Source of the DNA: DASULK01 sp036278255
GTDB lineage: Bacteria; Actinomycetota; Actinomycetes; Mycobacteriales; Micromonosporaceae
Reading direction: 5' to 3'
DNA: 64,000 nucleotides
Assembly: GCA_036278255.1 (NCBI GenBank)
Contig: DASULK010000231.1
Location: 7,504 to 71,503 of the forward strand
Shown one piece after another: positions 26,794-35,203 of the stretch; within the stretch, counting starts at the first letter, position 1; every line of letters begins with the position of its first letter. The notes beneath the pieces are model-generated. The model worked only from the letters and a program-made list of their open reading frames with translations. It made no database searches and was not told where the DNA came from. Both the position numbers and the translations under genes were made by a program.

Positions 26794-27315
26794 TCAGCCG
26801 CGCCGGCAGGTGCGGTGGGTGCTCCAGAGGTGGCAGATCAGAAAAAGCTTGCGTTCGAACTGCGGGTCGCGGCCGAACATCTCGCCGTCGTAGGGGGCCG
26901 GCAGCCGGTGGACCGACTCGTCCCGGCAGTAGACGGCGATGACGGTACGTCGCTGCCAGCGCTCGGCCCGTACATCGGTCACCAGTGCCCAGGGCGTGAA
27001 GCCGTCACGGGTGGGAGGAAAGCGGTGCACCCCCGACCGGTCCAGGCGCACCCTGGAGCAACGGCCGATGACCAGTGCGCTCAGCACGGCGACCGGCAGC
27101 GGCGCGAACGCCAGCCAGCCGACATCCGGCCAGCCGGCAGTGACAATGATGCCCAGCAGCCCGGAGGAGGCCGCCACCAGCAGCACCACGCTGCCCGCCG
27201 CCCCCGCCCCCAGCCCGCGTAGCAACATCTGACGCCAGGTCGGACGGAATGTGGCCAGCACCGGTATGTGATGCCGGCCGCGATACGCCACCCGTAGCCG
27301 GAACCGTGTCCGCAT
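26794..27315 (-). CDS. hypothetical two-helix membrane protein (bacterial PH-domain-like)
   Basis: 173 residues: a basic N-terminus, two hydrophobic helices (about residues 34-56 and 66-84), then a beta-rich cytoplasmic segment containing RVRLDRSGVHRFPPTRDGFTPWALVTDV. That arrangement is the usual look of small bacterial PH-domain membrane proteins, but I rate it as resemblance only. It lies upstream of the LigD-type polymerase gene on the same strand, 48 bp away, and is divergent from msrB. Confidence 0.7.
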   Translation of the reverse strand: MRTRFRLRVAYRGRHHIPVLATFRPTWRQMLLRGLGAGAAGSVVLLVAASSGLLGIIVTAGWPDVGWLAFAPLPVAVLSALVIGRCSRVRLDRSGVHRFPPTRDGFTPWALVTDVRAERWQRRTVIAVYCRDESVHRLPAPYDGEMFGRDPQFERKLFLICHLWSTHRTCRRG

Positions 27316-27381
27316 GCCCTGCTAACGACCCCGTTCCCCGTTGGTAATCACAGCGGACGGGTGTGGGCCTACGGTGGGGGC

Positions 27382-27801
27382 ATGGCTGTTGATAAGAGCA
27401 CGCTTCCGAGCAGCGATGACGAGTGGCGGGTGCGCCTGTCGCCCGAAGAGTTCCGGGTACTGCGCCAGGGCGGAACCGAACCTCCGTTCACCGGCGAGTA
27501 CCTCAACACGAAGACACCGGGGATCTACCACTGCCGCGCCTGCGGCGCCCAACTCTTCGCCAGCGACACCAAGTTCGACTCCGACTGCGGTTGGCCCAGC
27601 TTCGACCAGGCGTTGCCGGGCTCGGTCCGCTACGTCGAGGACCGCTCGCACGGGATGATCCGTACGGAGGTGCGCTGCGCTACCTGCGACTCGCATCTCG
27701 GGCACCGCTTCGAGGGGGAGGGGTACACCCCCAAGGACACTCGCTACTGCATCAACTCCGTGGCGATGCATCTCGAGCCGCAGGGACAGCAACCGCGCTA
27801 A
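27382..27801 (+). CDS. msrB: peptide-methionine (R)-S-oxide reductase MsrB
   Basis: 139 residues, a zinc-type MsrB. Two Cys-x-x-Cys pairs (CRACG and CATCD) bind the structural zinc. The central KFDSDCGWPSF and C-terminal RYCINSVAM motifs are diagnostic, the latter holding the catalytic Cys. It reduces methionine-R-sulfoxide in proteins. ATG at 27382 is chosen over the in-frame GTG at 27361. It is divergent from the PH-like membrane protein gene. Confidence 0.95.
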   Translation: MAVDKSTLPSSDDEWRVRLSPEEFRVLRQGGTEPPFTGEYLNTKTPGIYHCRACGAQLFASDTKFDSDCGWPSFDQALPGSVRYVEDRSHGMIRTEVRCATCDSHLGHRFEGEGYTPKDTRYCINSVAMHLEPQGQQPR

Positions 27802-27886
27802 TCCGGGCAGAATCCGCATTTCACTGCGAAATCGCCATCACTGCCGCAAGCTGTCCTCAGGTAGCCCATTCAGGAGGTATGTGGCG

Positions 27887-28147
27887 ATGGCGATCTGTGA
27901 ATCTTGTGGCAACGATTACTGGATGGCGTTCGAGGTGCGGACGACCAGCGGTGACACCCACACCTTCGACTCATTCGAGTGCGCGATCCAGAAGATGGCA
28001 CCGATCTGTGAGCACTGCCAGACGCGGATCATCGGGCACGGGGTGGAGCTGTCCGGGCGGTTCTTCTGCTCCGCGCACTGCGCCCGGTCGGTCGACGCGG
28101 AGCAGGGCGCGAAGATCCGCGACGCCGTCGGCGCGCACCCCGGCTGA
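27887..28147 (+). CDS. small Cys-rich zinc-ribbon protein of unknown function
   Basis: 86 residues with two cysteine clusters: CESCGNDY at the start, a lone Cys in FECAIQKM, CEHCQTR in the middle, and FFCSAHCA near the end. This spacing predicts two treble-clef or LIM-like zinc sites. Homologous small proteins occur in other actinomycetes, as I recall, without a known role. The ATG at 27887 sits 8 bases after AGGAGGT; a GTG six bases earlier is too close to that site. It is probably independent of msrB, 85 bp upstream. Confidence 0.75.
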   Translation: MAICESCGNDYWMAFEVRTTSGDTHTFDSFECAIQKMAPICEHCQTRIIGHGVELSGRFFCSAHCARSVDAEQGAKIRDAVGAHPG

Positions 28148-28228
28148 TCCAACGCTCATGCAGGCCGGGGGCCGGGCTGGGGGCTGCCCGCCCCCGGCCC
28201 CCGGTCGTTGCCCGCCTAGGCTCGCGGA

Positions 28229-28696
28229 GTGCAGAAGCAGGAAATCGAACTCCGTGTCGCATCCTTCACCGACCTCGCCCCCCGTACCCTCTACGACCTG
28301 CTGCGGTTACGGGTCGATGTCTTCGTGGTCGAGCAGGAATGCCCCTACCCGGAGCTGGACGGGCGTGACACCGAGCCGGGCACGCTGCACCTGTGGCTGG
28401 AACTGCATGGCACCCCGATCGCATACCTGCGCCTTCTCGACGACGGTGAGGTACAGCGGATCGGTCGGGTGGCTGTCGCCAAACAGGCACGCGGCCGGGG
28501 GTTCGCCGCCCGGCTGGTGGCACAGGCGCTGACCATCACCGGGCAGCACCCGTGCGTGCTGGACGCACAAACCTATCTGGTCAGCTTCTATGCGGGGTTC
28601 GGGTTCCACACGACGGGGCCCGAGTACGTCGAGGACGGCATCCCTCACCTGCCGATGCGTCGCGACCCGGCCGGCATCCCTCCCCTACTCCGTTAG
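28229..28696 (+). CDS. ElaA-like GNAT acetyltransferase
   Basis: 155 residues. The N-terminal LYDLLRLRVDVFVVEQECPYPELDG is diagnostic for the ElaA subgroup of GNAT enzymes. The acetyl-CoA loop is VAKQARGRGFAARL and the C-terminal segment SFYAGFGFHTTGPEYVEDGIPH also matches. The substrate is unknown. GTG start. It converges on hemQ, with a hairpin overlapping its stop codon region. Confidence 0.92.
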   Translation: MQKQEIELRVASFTDLAPRTLYDLLRLRVDVFVVEQECPYPELDGRDTEPGTLHLWLELHGTPIAYLRLLDDGEVQRIGRVAVAKQARGRGFAARLVAQALTITGQHPCVLDAQTYLVSFYAGFGFHTTGPEYVEDGIPHLPMRRDPAGIPPLLR

Positions 28697-28742
28697 GAAG
28701 GGGCCGTTCCTCTACCGAAAACGGTAAAAGAGGCCCCTTCCT
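28695..28742. terminator. bidirectional terminator between the ElaA-like gene and hemQ
   Basis: An 11-bp perfect outer stem, AGGAAGGGGCC (28695-28705) with GGCCCCTTCCT (28732-28742). The interval can also form an inner stem around CCGAAAACGG. The structure separates two convergent genes. Confidence 0.75.
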
Positions 28743-28746
28743 GGCG

Positions 28747-29472
28747 TCACGGTAGGGCGGCGACCAGTTCGGGGATGCTCCGGCGGCGGCCGGTGTAGAA
28801 GGGAACCTCGTCGCGGACGTGCAGACGGGCCCTCGAAGCCCGCAGGTCCCGCATCAGGTCCAGGATCCGGTGCAGTTCCTCCGCCTCGAAAGCGAGCATC
28901 CACTCGTAGTCGCCGAGCGCGAACGACGGGACGGTGTTGGCGCGCACATCGGGGTAGCCGCGCGCCATCCGGCCATGCTCGGCGAGCATCTCGCGCCGCT
29001 CGGCATCCGGCAGCAGGTACCACTCGTATGACCGCACGAACGGGTAGACGCAGACGTAGGCGCGGGGCTCTTCACCGGCCAGGAACGCCGGGATGTGGCT
29101 CTTGTTGAACTCGGCTGGCCGGTGCAGCGCCAACTGCGACCAGACCGGGGCCAGATGACGCCCCAGCGCCGTGCGCCGCAGCCGCGCATACGCCTCCTGC
29201 AGCGCATCGCTGGAGGGCGCATGCCACCAGATCATCAGGTCGGCGTCGGCGCGCAGCCCGGACACGTCGTAGCTGCCGCGTACCACCACGTCCTTGGTCG
29301 CCAGCTCCTCGAAGAGTGTCTCCACCTCGCTGGCGAGGCTGTCACGCAACGCGGGCAGCGGGTCGGCCGCTCGGAACACCGACCACATGGTGTAGCGGAT
29401 CGTCTCGTTCAACTCGCGCAGCCGTGCCGCGTTGGTCTGCTCCACGGCCGCCGCCTCGCTTCGCTCGCTCAT
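28747..29472 (-). CDS. hemQ: coproheme decarboxylase HemQ (chlorite-dismutase family)
   Basis: 241 residues. Family features are NETIRYTMWSVFRA near the N-terminus, RGSYDVSGLRADADLMIWWH, the YPFVRSYEWYLL region with the Tyr used in decarboxylation, and NTVPSFALGDYEWMLAFE. HemQ converts coproheme to protoheme, the last step of the coproporphyrin-dependent pathway used by Gram-positive bacteria. Its ATG overlaps the hemG stop by 4 bp, so it is the third gene of a hemE-hemG-hemQ operon. Confidence 0.95.
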   Translation of the reverse strand: MSERSEAAAVEQTNAARLRELNETIRYTMWSVFRAADPLPALRDSLASEVETLFEELATKDVVVRGSYDVSGLRADADLMIWWHAPSSDALQEAYARLRRTALGRHLAPVWSQLALHRPAEFNKSHIPAFLAGEEPRAYVCVYPFVRSYEWYLLPDAERREMLAEHGRMARGYPDVRANTVPSFALGDYEWMLAFEAEELHRILDLMRDLRASRARLHVRDEVPFYTGRRRSIPELVAALP

Positions 29473-30926
29473 GATCTCGTTCCTTCCACACCAGCCAGGA
29501 CCTCATCCGCGGCGGTCTCGCCGGAGCGTATACACACCGGGATGCCCACCCCGTCGTAGCCGGCGCCGGCCAACGCCAGCGTCGGATACGTCGACCGTAG
29601 CGCGCTCCGGGTGGCCGCCACCCGCTCCGGGTGCCCGGGGGCGTACTGCGGCAGCGCCCCGCCCCAGCGCTGCACATGGCTGGCCAGCGGCGGCGGCACG
29701 GCCGCCGAGCCCAGCAGCCCGACCAGTTCCCGATGCACCGCGGCGACCAACTCCTTGTCGGGGCGCTGCAGTAGGTGTTCTTCACCATGCCGGCCGATCG
29801 AGGCGCGCACCAACGCGACCCCGTCCGGTCGGCGCAGCTGCGCCCACTTGTTGGTGAAGAAGGTAGCCGCCTTGATCAGCATGCCCTCGACCGAAGGGAC
29901 CAGAAAGCCGGACATTTCCGGTAGCTGCGCCGCTGGCAGGGCGAGGCTGATCAGGGCGATGCTGGCGTAGTCAAGCCCCCCCACCAGTCCGGCCACTTCG
30001 GCGTCGACGGCGGCGAGCAGCCGGGCCGCCGGACGCGCCGGCAGCGCCAGCACGACGGCGTCGGCCTCCACCAGCTCCTCGCTCCCCGGGTCGGCCGGGT
30101 TCCCGTCGGATCCGCCCGCATCGAGCGGCCCGCGTTTCGGGCCGATCGCCAAGCGCCACCCGGTGGGCGTGGGCAGCAGTTCGCGTACTGCCGTCCCGAG
30201 CCGGAGACGTGCCCCGCTGGCCTGCGCAGCGGCGGTCACCAGCCGGCTCATCCCCCCCGTCACCGTGGCGAAGACCGGTGCACCCGGCGGACGGGGTGAC
30301 GCCGCGAACGCAGCGCGTACCGCACCGGTCAAGGTGTGCTCGGTGCGGGCGGCCCGCGCCAGTCCGGCCATCGTGGCGGTCAACGACAGCGCATCGGCCC
30401 GCCCGGCGTACACCCCACCCAACATGGGATCAACCAGTCGGTCGACCACCTCGTCGCCCAACCGCCGCCGTACCAGATCGCCGACGGTCACGTCCTCATC
30501 GGGGCCGAGCAGCGGGTGGCCCTCGTCGCGGTCCCGCTCCGCCTCCGGTCTCGCGACGGCGGCCACCTTCTCCAGATCCCCGGGTACGCCCACCAGGGTG
30601 CCCGCTGGCACCGGTCGCAGTTCACCGTCGATGACGATGGCGGCCTGCCCGATCGCGGGATGCACGAGCGCATCGGCCAGCCCGACCCGGCGGGCCAGCG
30701 CGACCGCCGCGGAGTCACCGCCGGCGGGGTCACGGGTCAGGAACGCCTCGGCGCCCAACTCGATCGAAGATCCGGCCAGCGAGCCGGTGCGCAGCTTGCC
30801 TCCCAGGGCACCGGACTGCTCGTACACGGTGATGTCGGTCCCATCGGGCGCCCGGTCATGCAGCCGCAGTGCGGCGGCGATCCCGCTGATACCCCCGCCG
30901 ATCACGGCGATGCGCAGCTCTGGCAC
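29469..30926 (-). CDS. hemG: coproporphyrinogen III oxidase, FAD-dependent (HemG/HemY, CgoX)
   Basis: 485 residues. The FAD-binding motif IAVIGGGISGIAAALRLHDR opens the protein. The flavin-oxidase core continues with LGGKLRTG, and the DPMLGGVYAGRADALSL and FATVTGGMSRLV stretches are typical of protoporphyrinogen/coproporphyrinogen oxidases. The C-terminus has the usual LALAGAGYDGVGIPVCIRSG FAD segment. With hemQ next door, the physiological reaction is most likely coproporphyrinogen III to coproporphyrin III. It starts about 75 bp after hemE. Confidence 0.94.
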   Translation of the reverse strand: MPELRIAVIGGGISGIAAALRLHDRAPDGTDITVYEQSGALGGKLRTGSLAGSSIELGAEAFLTRDPAGGDSAAVALARRVGLADALVHPAIGQAAIVIDGELRPVPAGTLVGVPGDLEKVAAVARPEAERDRDEGHPLLGPDEDVTVGDLVRRRLGDEVVDRLVDPMLGGVYAGRADALSLTATMAGLARAARTEHTLTGAVRAAFAASPRPPGAPVFATVTGGMSRLVTAAAQASGARLRLGTAVRELLPTPTGWRLAIGPKRGPLDAGGSDGNPADPGSEELVEADAVVLALPARPAARLLAAVDAEVAGLVGGLDYASIALISLALPAAQLPEMSGFLVPSVEGMLIKAATFFTNKWAQLRRPDGVALVRASIGRHGEEHLLQRPDKELVAAVHRELVGLLGSAAVPPPLASHVQRWGGALPQYAPGHPERVAATRSALRSTYPTLALAGAGYDGVGIPVCIRSGETAADEVLAGVEGTRS

Positions 30927-31001
30927 GGTTGCCAGCCTGCCAGGTCGCGGAGACTGATCCGCCGCCGGCCCATCCCGCTGTGATCCCGGGCAAGGAGGGA
31001 A

Positions 31002-32084
31002 TCAGCGGGCGGAGACGGCGTGGACGAGTTCGACGACGCGGGTCAGCACCGCGGGATCGGTCTCGGGCAGCACCCCGTGGCCCAAGTTGAACACGTGCCC
31101 CGGCGCCGCCCGCCCCTCAGCCAGGATGCGCCGCACCTCGGCCTCGATCACCGGCCACGGCGCGAAGAGCACCGCAGGGTCGAGGTTGCCCTGGACCGCA
31201 TGGTCGGGCCCGATCCGGGTGGTAGCGATGTCCAGCGGGGTACGCCAGTCCACCCCGATCACCTCAGCGCCCGCCTCGGTCATCGCGCCGAGCAGCTCCG
31301 CGGTGCCCACACCGAAATGGATCCGGGGCACACCGGCCTTGTCGAGCCCCTGAAGCACGGCGGTCGAGTGCGGCAGCACATAGCGGCGGTAGTCGGCCTC
31401 GGAGAGCGCACCCACCCACGAGTCGAAGAGCTGCACCGCCGAGACACCGGCTGCGATCTGGATACGGAGAAACTCCCGCGTGATCTCGGCCAGCCGACCG
31501 CAGAGGGCATGCCAGAGCTCGGGATCGCCGTACATCAAAGCCTTGGTCTTGGCATGGTTGCGGGACGGCCCGCCCTCGATGAGGTAGCTGGCCAGGGTGA
31601 ACGGAGCACCGGCGAAGCCGATCAACGGGGTGGCGCCCAGCTCCGCGACGAGCATCCGGACCGCCTCGTCCACGTAGGAGACGTCGGCCAGGGTGATCGG
31701 ACGCAGCCGATCCAGATCGGCGGCGCTCCGCAGCGGCTCGGCTATCACGGGACCGGTGCCGGGCACGATGTCCAGGTCGATCCCGGCAGCGGCGACCGGC
31801 ACCACGATGTCGCTGAAGAGAATCGCCGCGTCGACGCCGTGCCGTCGGACGGGCTGCAGAGTGATCTCGCAGACCAGCTCGGGTCGACGACAGGACTCCA
31901 GCATCGGGATGCCGGCCCGAACCTGCCGGTACTCGGGCAGCGACCGGCCCGCCTGACGCATGAACCACACCGGGGTGTGCGGCACGGGTTCGCGCCGGCA
32001 GGCACGGACGAACGCCGAGTCGGCGGGAGTGGGACTTCCGTCTCGGGCGGTGCTGCCCGCAATCGTGGTATCCATCGGCGCCAT
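31002..32084 (-). CDS. hemE: uroporphyrinogen decarboxylase HemE
   Basis: About 360 residues. The signature VWFMRQAGRSLPEYR near the N-terminus holds the substrate-binding arginines. ILFSDIVVP, GFAGAPFTLASYLIEGG, FDSWVGALS and the C-terminal FNLGHGVLPET are all family motifs. HemE decarboxylates uroporphyrinogen III to coproporphyrinogen III, feeding the next gene's product. Two candidate ATGs, 32084 and 32075, differ by three residues; neither has a strong ribosome-binding site. It is divergent from the DUF3000 gene. Confidence 0.95.
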   Translation of the reverse strand: MAPMDTTIAGSTARDGSPTPADSAFVRACRREPVPHTPVWFMRQAGRSLPEYRQVRAGIPMLESCRRPELVCEITLQPVRRHGVDAAILFSDIVVPVAAAGIDLDIVPGTGPVIAEPLRSAADLDRLRPITLADVSYVDEAVRMLVAELGATPLIGFAGAPFTLASYLIEGGPSRNHAKTKALMYGDPELWHALCGRLAEITREFLRIQIAAGVSAVQLFDSWVGALSEADYRRYVLPHSTAVLQGLDKAGVPRIHFGVGTAELLGAMTEAGAEVIGVDWRTPLDIATTRIGPDHAVQGNLDPAVLFAPWPVIEAEVRRILAEGRAAPGHVFNLGHGVLPETDPAVLTRVVELVHAVSAR

Positions 32085-32219
32085 CGTGCCACGCCCGCCG
32101 TTCGCTCCGGCCCGCCGGCCCGACTTCGGTGCGCTGCGCCATGAACTCACCCGTACACCCGGCGCGCCGGAGCGGCCGGCGTTCCCCGATCCGGCCGCTA
32201 TGTTGCATAAGCTGCAGAC

Positions 32220-32849
32220 ATGTCGCCCCCGACCGTGCTCCCCGAGACGTTCGCCCGTGCGGTGACCGCGTTACGCACGGCGACGCCCCGGGAGGAGATC
32301 CTTCTGGAAGAGGTGAGGGCTCCGCAACGGTTGGCACCGTACGCGTTTGCGCTCAGCGCGACCGTGACGCGGGCGGGCGACGAGGTGGCCACCGGACGTC
32401 TCATCCTGCTGCACGACCCTGCGGGCCACGAGGCCTGGAAGGGGAGTCTGCGCCTGGTCACCTACGTGGCCGCCGACCTGGAGGTCGATATCGTCGCCGA
32501 TCCGCTGCTGCCAACAGTGGGGTGGAGCTGGCTGACCGACGCGCTCGATGCGCAGGATGCCACCTACGCCGCGATCGGTGGCACCATCACCCGGACCTTG
32601 TCGACCCGCTTCGGGGAGTTGGCCGGGCCCCCCACCGCCGGCGATATCGAGATCCGGGCGTCCTGGACGCCGTGCGACACCGACCTGCGGGCTCACCTGC
32701 TGGCCTGGTGCGCCCTCCTCTCCTCAGCCGCAGGTTTGCCGCCGCCCGGTGTCTCCGCACTCCCCGATCGTCGTCCGGCCAGCTCTCCCCCACCGTTTCG
32801 GGCCCTCCTGTCACGGTTGGATCGGCGATTCCCGACCGCCCACCCCTGA
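32220..32849 (+). CDS. DUF3000 domain-containing protein
   Basis: 209 residues. FARAVTALRTATPREEILLEEVRAP and GWSWLTDALDAQDATYAAIGGTITRTLS identify the actinobacterial DUF3000 family. The domain fills residues 8-180; a Pro-rich tail follows. Function is unknown. Its place between hemE and RNase D is conserved in many actinomycetes, which is stronger evidence for the family than for any role. Confidence 0.9.
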   Translation: MSPPTVLPETFARAVTALRTATPREEILLEEVRAPQRLAPYAFALSATVTRAGDEVATGRLILLHDPAGHEAWKGSLRLVTYVAADLEVDIVADPLLPTVGWSWLTDALDAQDATYAAIGGTITRTLSTRFGELAGPPTAGDIEIRASWTPCDTDLRAHLLAWCALLSSAAGLPPPGVSALPDRRPASSPPPFRALLSRLDRRFPTAHP

Positions 32850-32871
32850 GGCTTCCGCCGCCGAACGAGAA

Positions 32872-32902
32872 GCGCCCGCCAGGTACCGGTACCGGCGGGC
32901 GC
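32872..32902. terminator. hairpin terminator between the DUF3000 gene and the Pro-rich membrane protein gene
   Basis: A 9-bp perfect stem, GCGCCCGCC (32872-32880) and GGCGGGCGC (32894-32902). Its loop holds the palindrome GGTACCGGTACC. It lies between two convergent stops. Confidence 0.75.
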
Positions 32903-32924
32903 CCTGCAGGAGGTTCGGTGTTCG

Positions 32925-33827
32925 TCAGAGGTAGCGGTCGGCCTCCTCGCAGACCTTGTCGGCCTCCTTCATCGCCTTGTCGTAGGCGCTCCTGTTTCCA
33001 GCATTGGCTGCCGCCCCCGCTTCGCCGAGCAGATGGAGGCACTTGGAGATGACCTGCTTCTGCCGCTCCAACTCGTCACGCTGGTTCTCGGTGCCCTTCA
33101 GGTTCTGCTCCACGGCATCGATCTTCTCGGTGGCCTTCTCCACGTCCTGCTTGAGGCCATCGATCTCCTTCTGCTGCGCCGCGATGGTGGTGTCCCGGTC
33201 GGCCACCTGGGCGGTGAGATCCTTGCGGGTGTTGGTCAACTCGTTGGACTTGGTCACGAAGAGACCGGTCATCACCCCGCCGGCCACGAAGAGCAGGACC
33301 GCGACGATCGCGAGGACCAGGGCCGCCCGCCCCTTACGAGGTGCGGCGGGCGGGGCGCCGTAGGGCGCACCGGGCATCGGGCCGAACGACCCGTGCGCCA
33401 TCGGGCCGGCCGAGTACGGTGGCTGACCGGGCGCCGGCATCCCGGGGGGGGCACTGACCGGCGGGCCGGATACCGGACTACCGAAGGGCGGGGCGGAGGA
33501 AGGGCCTACCGGACCCGCCTCCGGGATGTATCCGGCCCCCGGGTGGCCGGGGGCGGCGACGGGCGGCATCACGATGGTCCGCTCCTCCGGCTGCGGGTAG
33601 CCGCCGCCCGGTGAATAGTCAGACGGCGGCGGCCCGGACACCGGCGCTGTCGGATACGGCTGGGCCACGGGCTGCGGCGGCACCGGATATCCGGTAGCGG
33701 GCGACACCGAGCCGGGCGGCATCGTGTAGGCCTGCTCACCGGGCGGGACGGACGGCTGGGGCGGGACGGGCGGCGGGGGCGGAGCGCCTGACTGCGGTCC
33801 ATCGGGGCCGGTGGGCGGGTAGGACAT
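32925..33827 (-). CDS. Pro-rich, single-pass membrane protein with extracellular coiled coil
   Basis: 300 residues in three parts. Residues 1-165 are a Pro/Gly/Tyr-rich disordered cytoplasmic region, one helix (about 168-190, LVLAIVAVLLFVAGGVMTGLFV) crosses the membrane, and a coiled coil follows (about 195-260, with TTIAAQQKEIDGLKQDVEKA). A short tail contains two Cys that could pair. No family was recognised. It has the same layout as the protease encoded next to it, 128 bp upstream on the same strand, so the two may act together or share ancestry. Confidence 0.75.
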   Translation of the reverse strand: MSYPPTGPDGPQSGAPPPPPVPPQPSVPPGEQAYTMPPGSVSPATGYPVPPQPVAQPYPTAPVSGPPPSDYSPGGGYPQPEERTIVMPPVAAPGHPGAGYIPEAGPVGPSSAPPFGSPVSGPPVSAPPGMPAPGQPPYSAGPMAHGSFGPMPGAPYGAPPAAPRKGRAALVLAIVAVLLFVAGGVMTGLFVTKSNELTNTRKDLTAQVADRDTTIAAQQKEIDGLKQDVEKATEKIDAVEQNLKGTENQRDELERQKQVISKCLHLLGEAGAAANAGNRSAYDKAMKEADKVCEEADRYL

Positions 33828-33955
33828 GTTTCCTCCAGTAAGGCTCGCGCACCGCGGTGGCTCCGGCAGGGCGGGCGGGACCGGCGGTCCGGCGCGAAGG
33901 GGTCGTAGCAGAATCTGGTCGCTTGCGTAGATCAGTCGGTAGCGGACGAGCCCGA

Positions 33956-34987
33956 TCAGCAGATCTTGAATTCGTCACAGGCCGTTTTGATCGGCACGGC
34001 CAGGCCGATGCCCTCAGCGTCCTGACGCTTAGCGGTCGCGATACCGACCACCTCCTTCGCCCCGTTGATCACGGGGCCTCCCGAGTTGCCCGGGTTGATC
34101 GGAGCATCGAACTGAATCACCTCGCCGGGCATGCCGGGAAGCTTTCGCTGGGCACTCACGACGCCCGTCGTCACACTGTCCTCGAGTCCGAGCGGAGCCC
34201 CCACGACGATGATCTGCTGCCCGGCCTTGGCCGGCGTCTCGGCGGTGACCAGCCCGGTGAACTTGGCGTCGGTCGTCAGTTGAGCAACATCATTCGTCTC
34301 GTCCACTTCCACAATGGTGGCGGCAAAGCGTTGGTCTCTCCGCTCAAGGAAGACCTTCCGCTCACCGCTTTCCCATACCGCCTGCACAACGTGCCAGTTG
34401 GTGAAGAGGTTGGTGCCACCGTCGGGGGTCGGCTTGCCGACCGCAAAAGCCGTCCCGGTGAACTCCCCTGCGGCGACCCGGAAGACGCTGGGCAGGACGG
34501 CGCTGGCGATCGCCTCAGGGTTGAAGGCCTTTCCGGCCTGCTGCTCCAATTCGTCGGTACGCCCCTCCAACGCCTCGAACCGGCTGCTGTCGTCGGACTG
34601 GGCCTCGGCCAGTTGGCGTTTGGTGGCCGCGAGCCGGTCCGAGAGCTGCTGGATCTGCAGGGCCTGGAAACCGGCCATCAGCAGCAGGACGAGGGCGAGC
34701 CCGAGCGCGACCAGGCCGGGCCAGGCGGGCTGACGCCTCCCCGGCACGGTGACACCGGGGGGTGGGGAAGCGATGGGCGGACCGGAGGCTGCCGGCGGGG
34801 CGGGGGCGCCGGGCACCGGTTGGCCGGGAACGGCGGCCCGGCCGGCGGTGGGGGCCGTGGGCGGAAATGGCGGCTGCGGCGCCGATCCGGGATATGAGTG
34901 GGGATGAACCGGAGGCTGACCCGGTATGGGCATGGCCGGACCGGGCCCCGTCCCCGGTCGCTGATTCGGGTCATACTCCGTCGTCAT
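33956..34987 (-). CDS. membrane-anchored trypsin-like serine protease
   Basis: 343 residues. A ~100-residue Pro-rich cytoplasmic N-terminus, one membrane helix (about 90-112) and a short coiled coil (115-150) precede an S1C trypsin-like domain. The catalytic triad is readable: His in FTNWHVV, Asp in TNDVAQL and Ser in NPGNSGGP. There is no PDZ domain, so it differs from full HtrA/DegP. It probably acts outside the membrane in surface-protein processing or stress response. Layout matches the preceding Pro-rich protein. Confidence 0.9.
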   Translation of the reverse strand: MTTEYDPNQRPGTGPGPAMPIPGQPPVHPHSYPGSAPQPPFPPTAPTAGRAAVPGQPVPGAPAPPAASGPPIASPPPGVTVPGRRQPAWPGLVALGLALVLLLMAGFQALQIQQLSDRLAATKRQLAEAQSDDSSRFEALEGRTDELEQQAGKAFNPEAIASAVLPSVFRVAAGEFTGTAFAVGKPTPDGGTNLFTNWHVVQAVWESGERKVFLERRDQRFAATIVEVDETNDVAQLTTDAKFTGLVTAETPAKAGQQIIVVGAPLGLEDSVTTGVVSAQRKLPGMPGEVIQFDAPINPGNSGGPVINGAKEVVGIATAKRQDAEGIGLAVPIKTACDEFKIC

Positions 34988-35203
34988 GCGTAAACGCTCT
35001 CCCCTAGACGTTCGCTACAGAATGACATCATCGGTCAAATCTCCGGCGATAAACGCGTCGGTGGACCGTACCTGCATCAATGCGGTTTGTCTCGCCCAAT
35101 GTCCGGATCGGTACCTTACCCAGCCCCCCGTCGCCCTGGCAGGTGGTCCGGCACACCGGGCCAGCTGCGCCGGGTGGTCCCCACCGCCGACTAAGGTTGC
35201 GAG

